DNA of 64,000 nucleotides from Asaia prunellae JCM 25354 (GTDB lineage Bacteria > Pseudomonadota > Alphaproteobacteria > Acetobacterales > Acetobacteraceae), in assembly GCF_000613885.1 (NCBI RefSeq), contig NZ_BAJV01000014.1:37549-101548 (forward strand), in the 5' to 3' direction. The notes beneath the pieces were generated by a model. It had not been told where the DNA came from and did not search any database. It saw only the letters and a list, made by a program, of their open reading frames with translations. The position numbers and the translations under genes are program-made. Below are positions 49,576 through 59,758 of the stretch, piece by piece; within the stretch, counting starts at the first letter, position 1; the number at the start of each line of letters is the position of its first letter.

Positions 49576-50735
49576 TCAAAATTGCTGTTGTGCAATAAGA
49601 TCGTAGAACGTCGCCAGACGCTTAGAATAGCTTTCCATCGTAAAGGCCTGTGCTCTTTTACGACCAAGGGCGCGTAGCTGGACGACACTCGCGTCGTCAT
49701 GATCGACCGAATTCATTGCACCTGCGAGGTCGGCGATATCATATGGATCAACAAGAAGCGCCGCACCGCCCGCGATTTCTTCCGTTGCGTGGCCACGGCT
49801 CGTGATGACTGGTGTTCCGATTACCATGGCCTCCGCAATGGGCAGACCAAACCCCTCTGCGAGGGATGGGAACACGACGCAACGGGCCTCTGAGATGGCC
49901 CGGATCAGTGAAGGGCGAGTACACCATGGAAAGATATGGACGCGCTCAGGCGCCGGATGGTCAGCAAGCGGCGCAAGTTCTTCAGAGGCACCAAGACCCT
50001 GCGCGCCAATGAGAACAAGGGGACGCCGGGACCGGAGATGCCATGGGCCTTGATCAGGCGCCCGATATTTTTGCGTCGGTCCAGTAAGCCGAAATACAGA
50101 AAGCCACCCGGTTCGCATAATCGAGGTGTTTCGTGGGCTTCATTCAATAGTCTTTGGGGTAACGAGACGGATTGTGACAGGTTTATCACTTTTTCCGCCG
50201 GTACGGAAAGGTGAGAGATAATATCCTGCCTGACTGATTCCGAAATAGTTACAATAGCTGTGGAGTTAGCACAGCAAATTTCTATTCTTTTTCTTATTAT
50301 ATATGGATTTATATTGCATAGATCCGGCCGCAAAAGCGGGATGAGGTCATGTATGGTAACTATATTGGGGATATCTGGCCATATAATGGGGAGCGGGCAC
50401 GTCCAATGCATGATTGATGGTGCATGGCGGCTTTCAATTTTTAAAGGGCTTTTGCCTGACCTGAGCCGATCTCGAATTTCGGCGGTTCGGTAGAGATCTT
50501 TGCCGATATATCCTGCCGGATCGGCCGTGAGTCTGGAGACCGGATGCAGGCTGCGTATCAGCCTGGAGAGGCGATGCTCCATTGCATGAGGTCGCGTTGA
50601 AGCGTCCATACTATCCTGGACCCATCTAGGAGAGTGTCCGGCCAGCTCACAGGCTTCAGCGAGAGTGGTGGCGTATGTTGCAATCCCGGTTCCTCCCGGC
50701 CGCCCTACGTTGCGGGTGTCGAGACCGATATTCAT
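49576..50735 (-). CDS. GT4-type glycosyltransferase (one frameshift)
   Basis: About 386 residues after repair. Begins MNIGLDTRNVGRPGGTGIATY, clearly related to the gene downstream (a likely old duplication), and carries FGLLDRRKNIGRLIKAHG and PSLAEGFGLPIAEAMVIG. One extra C (plus strand) at 50032-50033 restores HGISGSRRPLVLIGAQG. The start lies 2 bases after the hydroxylase stop, so they are translated together. Confidence 0.85.
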
Positions 50736-50737
50736 CT

Positions 50738-51420
50738 CTAACGGGAACGATTCATCTTCGTCCGGAAAATCGCATCCCAGAATGTTGTGCTAACCGCATA
50801 GTTTCGATTGGGGGCAGCATGATGATGGGCTAGGTGGTGGCGCTTTAACCGTTTGAAGAGACGCCAGTTCAGACTCCATTGATGACATCCGTAATGGATC
50901 AGATCATACAAGAAGTACCCGATCAGAAATCCACCGAAAAACGCCGTTCCCGCACGACCGCTTGTGGCATAGGCAATAGCCATATCAGTATTGCCAGAGG
51001 GATGGTGATGCTGAGAGGCATCATGTTTCGGAGCTTGTCTTTTGGCAATTCATGGTGATTGCCATGAATCACATAGATCAGTTTACGTCCGGATTCGGAA
51101 GAAAAATTGAAATGGAAAAAAAAGCGATGTCCAAGATATTCTGTTAACGTCCAGGTCAGGTAGCCCGATACGTAAAGAAATAACCCGTGGAAAAAAGGCT
51201 GTGGTAGAGAATAGATAAAGACCACGACAATCGCGGCAAGCCATACGGGCAGGAAGAGGTAGATGGGCATATAGGTCATGCGTTCTAGATACGCATTTTT
51301 AAAAAGCCTAACTGTCATACACCGTTTCCTTGTGTAAAACGTCTCTCCCCAATGGCGGACCTTACGGTCATCGCTTGACACGGACGCGTTATTTTCAACT
51401 TTATATCGCATGGAAGCCAC
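50738..51420 (-). CDS. Fatty-acid hydroxylase / sterol desaturase family protein (one frameshift)
   Basis: About 227 residues after repair. Membrane di-iron enzyme with the histidine boxes HRFFFHF, HGNHHELP, HYGCHQ and HHLAHHH, in helices, matching the fatty-acid 2-hydroxylase (FA2H/Scs7) type. The family puts hydroxyl groups on fatty acids of sphingolipids and, in bacteria, of lipids such as ornithine lipids. One extra C (plus strand) at 50980-50981 restores ILIWAIAYATSGRAG. It heads the operon with two glycosyltransferases and kpsD, so the lipid may be part of the polysaccharide anchor; that is inference. Start 51420 or a later ATG. Confidence 0.78.
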
Positions 51421-51888
51421 TGGCTAGGGTTCCGTTTGATACTGCCTGCATTTCATGAGGTTTGGATGGTATCAATATGCTTCAAGCCTGGGGAAATCCC
51501 TTTTCAGGTTATGCCTGAGCAAGAATCTGCGGCATTCTGAAATCTTTCCGTACTTATTTTGTACTAAAACAGGACTGGTTTTTCGCGATGTCGGTAATCA
51601 CGAGATGAACGGGGTTACGACTTCATTGTGCTATCATCACGAAAGATGATTTGCTCTGGATCAGTGCTCGGCAAAGGGACATGCTTGACCAACCGCCTAT
51701 ACCTGTTCGCGGTCGGCAAGGGCCTTCCTGAATTATAGGGACGCTCTCGACTCAGTTCGTGCAAGAATCTGTCCGGCGTACAAACTGCACGTTTGTTACT
51801 GGCTGGGGGGGGATGAGTTAATGACAGCCTGCCCCGGCGTTGTTAGAAGGCCGCGTTTGCTGCCGTCCCGGACCGGAGTCGTTTCCTG
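51421..51888. other. Region before prs
   Basis: 468 bases between the capsule locus and prs. Apart from the prs promoter candidate I see no gene, terminator or riboswitch fold. A small 64-codon frame (51455-51649) has no visible merit. Confidence 0.5.
51821..51848 (+). promoter_or_regulatory. Likely prs promoter
   Basis: ATGACA (51821-51826), 16-base spacer, TTAGAA (51843-51848), 40 bases before the prs ATG. The -10 and spacing are the same as for tRNA-Lys, with GTTAGAAG in both. Confidence 0.55.
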
Positions 51889-52775
51889 ATGAAGATCGTC
51901 GCCTGTAACAGTAACCTGCCTTTGGCGCGCGCCGTGGCTCAGGAACTGCGCCTGCCTCTGTGCAAGGTATCGGTGCGGCGTTTTGCCGATGCCGAGGTCT
52001 TTGTCGAAATCCAGGAAAACGTGCGCGGTGAAGATGTGTTTGTCATTCAGAGCACATGCTCGCCGACGAATGACAATCTGATGGAGTTGCTGATCATGCT
52101 CGACGCCTTGCGTCGCGGATCAGCCCGTCGTGTCACAGCCGTAATGCCGTATTTCGGCTATGCCCGTCAGGATCGCAAATCCGGCCCGCGTACGCCGATC
52201 AGCGCCAAGCTGGTGGCCAATCTGCTTGTTGAAGCTGGTGCCAACCGTATCCTGACGATGGATCTGCATGCCATGCAGATCCAGGGCTTTTTCGATATTC
52301 CGGTTGATAATCTTTATGCCGCGCCGCTTTTCAAACGCGATATCAATGCCCGTCATCCCAATGAAGATCTCATGATCGTTTCACCTGATGTCGGGGGGGT
52401 GGTTCGTGCCCGTCAGCTCGCTCAGCGTCTGAACACAGATCTGGCGATCATCGACAAGCGCCGCGAACGGGCAGGTGTCTCTGAAGTGATGAATGTGATC
52501 GGTGATGTCGCCGGACGCTACTGTATTCTGGTCGATGATATTATCGATAGCGGCGGATCGCTCTGCAATGCGGCTGAAGCGCTCATGAAACATGGCGCTA
52601 CCGGAGTGGAAGCTATGTGACCCATGGTGTGCTGACCGGTACTGCGGTTGATCGTGTTACGGCATCACCGCTCAAGATGCTGACGCTGACAGACAGCATT
52701 CCTGCGACAGAAGCCATGGATGAGTCGCCGAATATCCGCCAGATCAGCACCGCCAATCTGCTGGCGCGCGCATGA
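51889..52775 (+). CDS. prs: Ribose-phosphate pyrophosphokinase (one frameshift)
   Basis: About 296 residues after repair. It makes PRPP, the precursor of nucleotides, histidine, tryptophan and NAD. ATP-binding [27 protein letters not shown], and the PRPP loop [18 protein letters not shown]. Frame fails at 52613; one extra C gives [13 protein letters not shown] and the C terminus TANLLARA. Prs is indispensable in most bacteria, so this is most likely a sequence error. Confidence 0.94.
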
Positions 52776-52831
52776 GTGCTGTGGCAGATGAAAGCTCTGT
52801 CTCTTCGCTTTTCGATTAAGGACCGGATTTC

Positions 52832-53416
52832 ATGCTGCTTCGTCGCCCCTTCTGGTATCTGCGTCACGGTCAGACCGACTGGAACGCACAGAATCTCTCC
52901 CAGGGCCGGACAGATATTCCGTTGAACGCCACAGGGCGGGGGCAGGCCATCAAGGCGGGAGATTCGCTCTCGCGTCACTGGCGCGACGGTGCATCGCCCA
53001 TTGCCCGTATCATTTCTTCCCCTCTGACACGGGCCCATGACACAGCGCTGGCCGCGCAGGAAGCGATCGCCGTTTCAAGCGGCATCACCCTGCCGCTGGT
53101 GACCGATCAGGGGCTTGAGGAAGTCTGCTTCGGCGTGATGGAAGGTGAGCCCATGGGTGACTGGTATGATCCATGGATCGAAGGCCAGTTCACGCCTGAG
53201 GGCTGCGAGACCTTCGAAGGGCTCAAGACCCGTGCGGCGGAAGCTGTCAATCGTGCGCTCGAACAGGATGGTATTCCCATGATCGTGGCCCATGGCGCGC
53301 TTTTCCGTGCGTTGCGTGCTGCGATGAGCCTGCCGATCAATGTACGTCTGGCCAATGCCGTGCCACTTTACTGCGACCCGACAGAGAATGGCTGGATTCT
53401 CACCGCTTACGAGTGA
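52832..53416 (+). CDS. Histidine phosphatase family protein
   Basis: 194 residues. The N-terminal RHGQTDWN carries the catalytic His, with the acid-base LEEVCFGVMEGEPM and the second His in VAHGALFRALRA. Phosphoglycerate-mutase fold; substrate cannot be read off. Located between prs and rplY with a short gap. Intact. Confidence 0.88.
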   Translation: MLLRRPFWYLRHGQTDWNAQNLSQGRTDIPLNATGRGQAIKAGDSLSRHWRDGASPIARIISSPLTRAHDTALAAQEAIAVSSGITLPLVTDQGLEEVCFGVMEGEPMGDWYDPWIEGQFTPEGCETFEGLKTRAAEAVNRALEQDGIPMIVAHGALFRALRAAMSLPINVRLANAVPLYCDPTENGWILTAYE

Positions 53417-53650
53417 GTGATGCGGGGCACTGCCCCGCGCTTCGGAGCGGGACAGTTCTCTTTCATTCCTGTCTGAATGAGAGCCGGGATCAAAGGGGCT
53501 ACGCGCCTTTGCGGGTTTCAGGACAGAGCCTCGAGAAGAATCCTCCTCCGAATCCCGAAGAACATTGCTTTACCCCCCCGTTTCCGGTAAGGCGCCCCAT
53601 CACTCAGGCACCCCTGGAGGCCATGAGTGCAATGAATCTGGGAGAATACC
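53417..53650. other. Leader before rplY
   Basis: 234 bases without a gene. GCGGGGC and GCCCCGC (53422-53438) form a short stable stem just after the phosphatase stop, and GCGCTTCGGAGCG follows. These may end the upstream transcript. The rplY ribosome-binding site GGGAG is at the right end. Confidence 0.5.
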
Positions 53651-54289
53651 GTGACAAATATGACGTCCCTCGAAGTCTCTACGCGCGCGAAGGCTGGTAA
53701 GGGGGCAGCGCGCGCAACGAGACGTGCCGGTCTGGTGCCGGGTGTTGTGTATGGTGGCAAGCAGGAGCCGGCGCTGATCGCGATCGACCCGCGCATCATC
53801 CACAAGGAAATGGTCCGTGGTGGCTGGCGTTCGCGCCTGTATGAACTGCCGCTCGAAGGGGGCACCGTACGCGCCCTGCTGCGTGAAGTGCAGCTGCACC
53901 CCGTGACCGACGCTCCGATCCATGTCGATTTCCAGCGCCTTGCGGCTGGCGAGAAGGTCCACGTGACCGTCGCCATTCATGTGACGGGCGAAGACAAGGC
54001 TCCTGGCATCAAGCGCGGCGGCGTGCTGAACCTGGTTCGCCATACGGTGGACGTCATGGCTGACGTTGACAGCATTCCGTCCAGCTTCACGGTTGATCTG
54101 AGCGCGCTCGACATCCACGACAACGTGCGTTGGGACGACCTGACCGGCACCGAGAACGTGACGCCGGTTCTGCAGCTGCCGAACTTCGTCATCGCTACCA
54201 TCGCACCGCCGACGGTTGATGCCGAGATGGAAGCTGAAGCCGCTGCGAAGGCCGCTGCTGAAGCTGCCGCTCCTGCGAAGAAGAAGTAA
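53651..54289 (+). CDS. rplY: 50S ribosomal protein L25/general stress protein Ctc
   Basis: 212 residues, the long Ctc form. Starts at GTG 53651, supported by GGGAG upstream. The L25 domain ([26 protein letters not shown]) is followed by the TL5/Ctc C-terminal domain and a low-complexity Ala/Lys tail. Binds 5S rRNA. Adjacent to pth and ychF as in other alphaproteobacteria. Intact. Confidence 0.94.
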   Translation: MTNMTSLEVSTRAKAGKGAARATRRAGLVPGVVYGGKQEPALIAIDPRIIHKEMVRGGWRSRLYELPLEGGTVRALLREVQLHPVTDAPIHVDFQRLAAGEKVHVTVAIHVTGEDKAPGIKRGGVLNLVRHTVDVMADVDSIPSSFTVDLSALDIHDNVRWDDLTGTENVTPVLQLPNFVIATIAPPTVDAEMEAEAAAKAAAEAAAPAKKK

Positions 54290-54309
54290 GACCGCTCAGG
54301 GTGGCCGCA

Positions 54310-54888
54310 ATGCTACTCTGGACCGGGCTCGGTAACCCCGAGCCCGGCATGCGCAGACAGCGCCACAATATCGGCTTCATGGCTGTCGATCGTATTGCCG
54401 AACACTACCGGTTTTCTCCCTGGCGTGCGCGCTTCAAGGGAGAGACGGCCGAGGGCAGCATTGAGGGACAAAAGGTTCTTCTGCTCAAGCCCATGACCTA
54501 TATGAATTTATCCGGCGAGAGCGTGCAGCAGGCTGCGCGGTTCTTCAAGATTCCGGTCTCTGACATCACGGCGTTTCATGACGAGCTCGATCTTGCTTTC
54601 TGCAAGGTGCGTGTCAAACGCGGTGGTGGCGCAGCGGGGCATAATGGCCTTCGCTCAATGGACAGGATGCTGGGGGACCAGAACTACCAGCGCGTGCGTC
54701 TAGGCATCGGCCATCCCGGTCATAAGGACCGTGTGACGGGTCATGTGCTGGGCGATTTCGCCAAGGCCGAACAGAACGAACTTGAAGAGCTTCTCGATGC
54801 CGTCGCAACGGCATCGCCCCTGCTGGCCAAAGGGGAACCGGAAGCGACAATGACAAAAATCGCCATGCTGTGCGGGGAGAAACGCTGA
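54310..54888 (+). CDS. pth: Peptidyl-tRNA hydrolase
   Basis: About 192 residues from ATG 54310, with AGGG upstream. It frees tRNA from stalled peptidyl-t[21 protein letters not shown] contains the catalytic His and conserved Asn; [17 protein letters not shown] and [12 protein letters not shown] complete the site. The GTG at 54301 is less likely. The stop overlaps the ychF start. Intact. Confidence 0.96.
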   Translation: MLLWTGLGNPEPGMRRQRHNIGFMAVDRIAEHYRFSPWRARFKGETAEGSIEGQKVLLLKPMTYMNLSGESVQQAARFFKIPVSDITAFHDELDLAFCKVRVKRGGGAAGHNGLRSMDRMLGDQNYQRVRLGIGHPGHKDRVTGHVLGDFAKAEQNELEELLDAVATASPLLAKGEPEATMTKIAMLCGEKR

Positions 54889-55982
54889 TGGGCTTCAATT
54901 GTGGCATCGTGGGGCTTCCCAATGTGGGCAAATCCACCCTGTTCAATGCGCTGACGGAAACGGCAGCAGCCCAGGCGGCGAATTATCCGTTCTGCACCAT
55001 CGAGCCCAATGTGGGTCGCGTGGCCGTGCCCGATCCGCGTCTCGATAATCTGGCTCGTATAGGCAAGTCGCAGAAGATCCTGCCGACCAGCCTCGAATTC
55101 GTCGATATTGCCGGGCTGGTGCGTGGGGCGTCGCGTGGTGAAGGTCTGGGCAACCAGTTTCTTGCCAATATCCGCGAGGTGGACGCGATCATTCATGTGC
55201 TGCGCTGCTTCGTCGATGACGACATTACTCATGTCGAAGGCGGTGTAGACCCCGTTCGCGATGCCGAGATCATCGAAACCGAGTTGATGCTGGCCGATCT
55301 GGACTCGCTCGAAAAGCGTCAGGTGTCGCTGCAGAAGCGGGCACGCGGCAATGACCGTGAGGCGCAGCAGCAGCTCACGATCATGGACCCGATCATTGCC
55401 GCCCTGCGCGAGGGCAAGCCGGCCCGCACAGCCGTGCCCAAAGGTGAGGAAGAAACGGCCCGTCGCCTGCAGCTCATGACCACCAAACCGGTGCTTTATG
55501 TTTGCAATGTCGAGGAAGGTTCTGCCGCTACCGGCAACAGCCATTCCGAAGCGGTACGCAAGCGCGCCGAGGCCGAGGGTGCTGCCATGGTGGTTGTGTC
55601 AGCCGCGATTGAGGCCGAGGTCAGCCAGCTGCCGCAGGAAGAGCGCGCCGAGTTTCTTGAAGGGCTGGGGCTGACAAATTCGGGGCTGGATCGCGTGATT
55701 GCCGCCGGATATGGCCTGCTCGGGCTCAGCACCTATTTCACGGTTGGTCCCAAGGAAACCCGCGCCTGGACCATTACCAAGGGCACAAAGGCGCCCCAGG
55801 CCGCCGCTGTTATTCATAATGACTTCGAGCGTGGCTTCATTGCCTGCGAAACCGTGGCTTATGACGATTACATTGCCTGTGGCGGTGAGTCCGGCGCCAA
55901 GGAAGCCGGCAAGCTGCGTATCGAAGGCAAGGAATATGTGGTGCAGGATGGCGACGTCCTGTTGTTCCGCTTCAACGTCTGA
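54888..55982 (+). CDS. ychF: Redox-regulated ATPase YchF
   Basis: 364 residues. OBG-family ATPase; G1 [34 protein letters not shown], the NxxE specificity motif NVEE instead of NKxD, and the C-terminal TGS domain ([13 protein letters not shown]). Ribosome-associated, linked to oxidative stress. Start with GGGGAG before the ATG. Intact. Confidence 0.95.
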   Translation: MGFNCGIVGLPNVGKSTLFNALTETAAAQAANYPFCTIEPNVGRVAVPDPRLDNLARIGKSQKILPTSLEFVDIAGLVRGASRGEGLGNQFLANIREVDAIIHVLRCFVDDDITHVEGGVDPVRDAEIIETELMLADLDSLEKRQVSLQKRARGNDREAQQQLTIMDPIIAALREGKPARTAVPKGEEETARRLQLMTTKPVLYVCNVEEGSAATGNSHSEAVRKRAEAEGAAMVVVSAAIEAEVSQLPQEERAEFLEGLGLTNSGLDRVIAAGYGLLGLSTYFTVGPKETRAWTITKGTKAPQAAAVIHNDFERGFIACETVAYDDYIACGGESGAKEAGKLRIEGKEYVVQDGDVLLFRFNV

Positions 55983-56062
55983 CGTTTTCATCCGATGCCG
56001 GCGGTCGCTACTTGACCGCTCAGCATTACACGCAAGAATGACGCGTTGTTATGGAGTGCGTC

Positions 56063-57217
56063 ATGGAAATTCTTGTTGCCTGTGATTCCTTCAAGGAAAG
56101 CCTGACCGCCGAGGCTGTAGTTAAGGCGATCATCGGCGGTTTCTCCGAAATTTTCCCACAGGCGCGCTATCACGCTTTTCCCATGGCAGACGGGGGCGAA
56201 GGTACTGCCGTCATCATGGCGCGCACGCTGGGCGGGCATCTTGAAACGCGTATGGTCTGCGGACCTCTTGGTGTGCCGGTTGAGGCGCGGTTCGCGGTTC
56301 TGAATGAAGGGCGCTCGGCTCTTGTTGAGCTGGCCGAAGCTGCGGGATTGGCACAGGTGCCTCCTGAATCGCGCATGCCTCTCTTCACAACGACGCGCGG
56401 GGTTGGCGAGCTGATACTGGCAGCCCTTGATATGGGATGCTCTCATATCATCCTGGCCCTAGGGGGAAGTGCGACATGCGATGGCGGGGCAGGGCTGTTG
56501 CAGGCGCTCGGTGTCCAGTTGCGTGATGCATGTGAGCAGGAGATTGCCTGCGGCGGCGGTCCCTTGGGGAATGTGGTTACTCTCGATGATGCCGGGCTTG
56601 ATCCGCGACTTGCAGCATGCAGGATCGAGATCCTGTGTGATGTGAAAGCGCCTTTGCTGGGCGAGAAAGGCGCTGCGGCCGTTTTCGGACCGCAGAAAGG
56701 GGCAACCCCTCCCATGATCACGATCCTGGATGCGTCTCTCGCGCGGCTGTCCAGCCTGCTTGAAGAACGATGCGGGCGTGATTTGTCCTCTGTTGCAGGG
56801 ATGGGCGCAGCAGGTGGTACCGCCCTAGGGCTGGTCGCTTTATGTGGCGCTGAACTAGTACCGGGTGCTGATACCATTGCCCGTCTTCTTGGTGTGCATG
56901 AGCTGGTACACCAGGTGGATCTGGTGATCACGGGAGAGGGGCGCCTCGATGGTCAGACAGTACAAGGTAAGGCGCCTTATGCCATTGCGACACTGGCCAG
57001 ACAGGCAGACAAACCGGTTCTGGCTTTTGCCGGCACATTGGGCAGGGATTGTGAAAAACTCTACGAGCTTGGCTTTGATGCGCTGTTCAGCAGTCTCGAT
57101 CGTCCCTGTTCGCTGGAAGAAGCTCTGTCGGAAGCTTCTGCCTCCCTGACGCGTTGTGCCCGGAACGTTGCAGCAGGTTTGGCTGTGGGCCGATCTTTTC
57201 AAGCTGTGCAGGAGTGA
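56063..57217 (+). CDS. Glycerate kinase
   Basis: About 384 residues. Starts MEILVACDSFKESL; GGAG lies six bases upstream of ATG 56063, preferred over ATG 56051. Motifs FPMADGGEGTA, LGGSATCDGGAGLLQALG and GEGRLDGQT mark the GlxK/GarK type, which phosphorylates D-glycerate to 2-phosphoglycerate. No glyoxylate genes are nearby. Intact. Confidence 0.93.
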   Translation: MEILVACDSFKESLTAEAVVKAIIGGFSEIFPQARYHAFPMADGGEGTAVIMARTLGGHLETRMVCGPLGVPVEARFAVLNEGRSALVELAEAAGLAQVPPESRMPLFTTTRGVGELILAALDMGCSHIILALGGSATCDGGAGLLQALGVQLRDACEQEIACGGGPLGNVVTLDDAGLDPRLAACRIEILCDVKAPLLGEKGAAAVFGPQKGATPPMITILDASLARLSSLLEERCGRDLSSVAGMGAAGGTALGLVALCGAELVPGADTIARLLGVHELVHQVDLVITGEGRLDGQTVQGKAPYAIATLARQADKPVLAFAGTLGRDCEKLYELGFDALFSSLDRPCSLEEALSEASASLTRCARNVAAGLAVGRSFQAVQE

Positions 57218-57294
57218 TACATAGCGTGATCGTTCTTTTCCGGCCAAAGGGCTGAAAGGGGCGCCTGGTGCATGGCAGACAGGAGAGTGCGAGG

Positions 57295-58551
57295 ATGGAA
57301 GCCGCTAGACAACAGACCGATTTCAAGACCCTGACCGGCCCGGCCCGTGCATCTGCTCGCATTCTCGCTATTGCTCCCGAAAGTCAGCGTAATGCTGCGC
57401 TACGCTCAGCGGCAGTGTCCCTGCGAACGCATTCTGCCGATATTCTCGTTGCCAATGCTCGTGATGTCGCGTCGTCCAAGGCCAGCGCCGCCTTTATTGA
57501 TCGTCTTACCCTTACACCGGCGCGGATAGAGGCAATGGCGAAAGGGCTCGAGGCGATTGCGCTGCTGCCCGATCCCGTTGGGCGCATTATGGCGGAGTGG
57601 ACCCGTCCCAATGGACTATTGCTGCGCAGAGTAGCCACCCCGCTTGGGGTGATTGGCATGATCTATGAAAGCCGCCCTAATGTCGGGGCGGATGCCGCCG
57701 GGCTTTGTATAAAATCCGGCAATGCCGTCATTCTGAGAGGAGGATCAGAAAGCCTCAATTCGGCACGTTGTATCCAGTCCTGTATCCAGGAAGGTCTGGA
57801 GCAGGCGGGGTTACCACGTGATTGTGTACAGATCGTACCTGATGCTGACCGTGCTCATGTGGCGTCCATGCTGAGTGCAGCAGGTGAGATTGATATGATC
57901 ATCCCTCGCGGAGGAAAATCCCTGGTCGAGCGGGTACAGCGGGACGCCCGCGTTCCGGTGCTGGCTCATGCTGACGGGCTTTGTCATACTTATATCCACA
58001 AAGATGCGGATTTTGGCATGGCACGGGAAATCCTGGCGAATGCCAAGATGAGGCGCACAGGTATCTGCGGTGCTACCGAAACCCTGCTGATTGACAGGGA
58101 AATTGCAGCGGATCTGTTACCGGTTCTGGTGCAGGATCTGCATGCGCTCGGCTGCGCGATTTTAGGTGATGAGACGGCGCGCAGTATCGTGCATGATCTT
58201 GAACCGGCAAGCTCGGATGATTTCGCCACAGAGTGGCTGGATGCACGACTTTCTGTTGCAGTGGTAGATGGAGTCGATTCGGCCCTGGCCCATATTACCC
58301 GTTTCGGGAGTGGTCATACGGAGGCCATCATTACTGCCAATGCCGAGGTTGCAGAGCGCTTTCTGAATGGCACGGATAGTGCGGTGGTAATGTGGAATGC
58401 CTCGACGCAGTTCTGCGATGGCGGGGAATTCGGATTCGGCGCTGAGATCGGGATCGCCACCGGCAAGATTCACGCACGCGGCCCGGTCGGTCTCGAGCAA
58501 CTCACGACCTTCCGTTATGAGGTACGCGGCACCGGCCAGACGCGCCCCTGA
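57295..58551 (+). CDS. proA: Glutamate-5-semialdehyde dehydrogenase (gamma-glutamyl phosphate reductase)
   Basis: 418 residues from ATG 57295, which has GGAG eight bases upstream. Second step of proline synthesis. NAD-binding GVIGMIYESRPNVGADAAG, and the catalytic Cys in MRRTGICGATETLL. A proB gene is not in view. The end overlaps or abuts nadD. Intact. Confidence 0.96.
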   Translation: MEAARQQTDFKTLTGPARASARILAIAPESQRNAALRSAAVSLRTHSADILVANARDVASSKASAAFIDRLTLTPARIEAMAKGLEAIALLPDPVGRIMAEWTRPNGLLLRRVATPLGVIGMIYESRPNVGADAAGLCIKSGNAVILRGGSESLNSARCIQSCIQEGLEQAGLPRDCVQIVPDADRAHVASMLSAAGEIDMIIPRGGKSLVERVQRDARVPVLAHADGLCHTYIHKDADFGMAREILANAKMRRTGICGATETLLIDREIAADLLPVLVQDLHALGCAILGDETARSIVHDLEPASSDDFATEWLDARLSVAVVDGVDSALAHITRFGSGHTEAIITANAEVAERFLNGTDSAVVMWNASTQFCDGGEFGFGAEIGIATGKIHARGPVGLEQLTTFRYEVRGTGQTRP

Positions 58552-59179
58552 CGTGCCACAAATTCCAAAATATGGCGATAACCGGGCAATTTCGATTGGT
58601 CTGCTGGGAGGGTCTTTCAATCCTGCCCATGCGGGGCATCTCCAGCTGGCGCGCTATGCCCTGACCCATCTTCGCCTCGACCAGGTATGGCTCATGGTCT
58701 CGCCCGGCAATCCGCTCAAGCCGCGACTCGGTATGGCCCCATTCAATGATCGGCTTGCCTCGGCGCATGTTCTCGCTGATGGGCGGCATATCATCGCAAC
58801 AGATATCGAGGCCAGGCTGAACAAGCGCTATACGGTCGAGACGATTGCTCTGCTGCGTCTGCGTTTTCCACAAGCGCGTTTTGTATGGCTGATGGGTGCT
58901 GATGGCCTGGTAACACTTACACGCTGGCGGCGCTGGCGCGATCTGGCAATGCATGTACCGATAGCGGTGGTACCGCGCCCAGGGAGTAACCGGTCCGCTC
59001 TTTCAGGCCGCGCGACCCATGCACTCAGTCATTTGCGCGTCCCGCCAAGACAGGGGCCGATCATGTCCCGCTCTAAAGGTGGTGTCTGGGCTTTTCTTCC
59101 AGCACCGCAAAACGGTATATCAGCGACAGCGCTCAGGGATTCTGGAAATTATCCCGCCGCGCGCTCTCTAATCAATTGA
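58517..59179 (+). CDS. nadD: Nicotinate-nucleotide adenylyltransferase
   Basis: About 220 residues if started at ATG 58517 within the proA end; a GTG at 58553, 2 bases after the proA stop, is the alternative. GGSFNPAHAGHLQLAR is the HxGH nucleotidyltransferase motif, WLMVSPGNPLKP and FVWLMGADGLVTL follow, and ISATALRDSG (ISxTxxR) closes the site. Adds AMP to nicotinate mononucleotide. Standard neighbour of proA and rsfS. Intact. Confidence 0.92.
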   Translation: MRYAAPARRAPDVPQIPKYGDNRAISIGLLGGSFNPAHAGHLQLARYALTHLRLDQVWLMVSPGNPLKPRLGMAPFNDRLASAHVLADGRHIIATDIEARLNKRYTVETIALLRLRFPQARFVWLMGADGLVTLTRWRRWRDLAMHVPIAVVPRPGSNRSALSGRATHALSHLRVPPRQGPIMSRSKGGVWAFLPAPQNGISATALRDSGNYPAARSLIN

Positions 59180-59184
59180 CCGGA

Positions 59185-59752
59185 GTGTCGAACCATCGCC
59201 AGAAAACCGTCCGACGAGACGACCATCCCAGCCCGTCGCAGCCGTGCGTCCGCTGGTGAGACAAAGCCTGCCACGGGCGAAAAGACCGCAACCCTGAAAA
59301 CTGCCGGAACGCCCCGTAAAAAGGCTGCTGCTGCAGGTCCGCGCAAAACGCGCGCTGCCGCCGCACCGCGTGAGACAGTTGGCCGCGAACTGGTAGAAAA
59401 GGCGCTTGGCGTTATCACGGCCAGTCTCGATGAAGACAAGGCCGAGGATATTATCACGCTCGATCTGCGTGGTCGTGCCAGCTTCGCTGATCATATGGTG
59501 ATTGCCACTGGTATTGCTGATCGTCAGATCGCGGCCATGGCATCGCATGTTGAGGACAAGCTGAACGAAATCGGCATCAAGCGCATCACCATTGAGGGCG
59601 CGAACGGCACTGATTGGGTACTGCTCGATACCGGTGATATTGTGGTGCATCTTTTCAAGCCGGAAAGTCGCGCGCTCTATGCCCTCGAACGGATGTGGGG
59701 CAAGGATCTCGATGACAATGTGACAGACGAAGCCGATACAACGGACCTCTGA
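59185..59752 (+). CDS. rsfS: Ribosomal silencing factor RsfS (N-terminal frame uncertain)
   Basis: The RsfS/Iojap domain (LVEKALGVITASLDEDKAED, SFADHMVIATG, WVLLDTGDIVVHLF) is clear from about 59390 to 59740. In its frame there is no start codon before ATG 59495, which would cut the domain. GTG 59185 gives a start if the run AAAA near 59206 is one base too long, producing SNHRQKPSDETTIPARR and a Lys/Ala-rich tail of about 65 residues. RsfS blocks joining of ribosomal subunits in starvation. Placed between nadD and rlmH as usual. Confidence 0.85.
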
Positions 59753-59758
59753 CCGTTT

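Noticed and set aside
30834..51420. Capsule genes as true pseudogenes from phase variation
   Set aside because: The same kind of break affects rho, prs and parB, so a shared technical cause is simpler.
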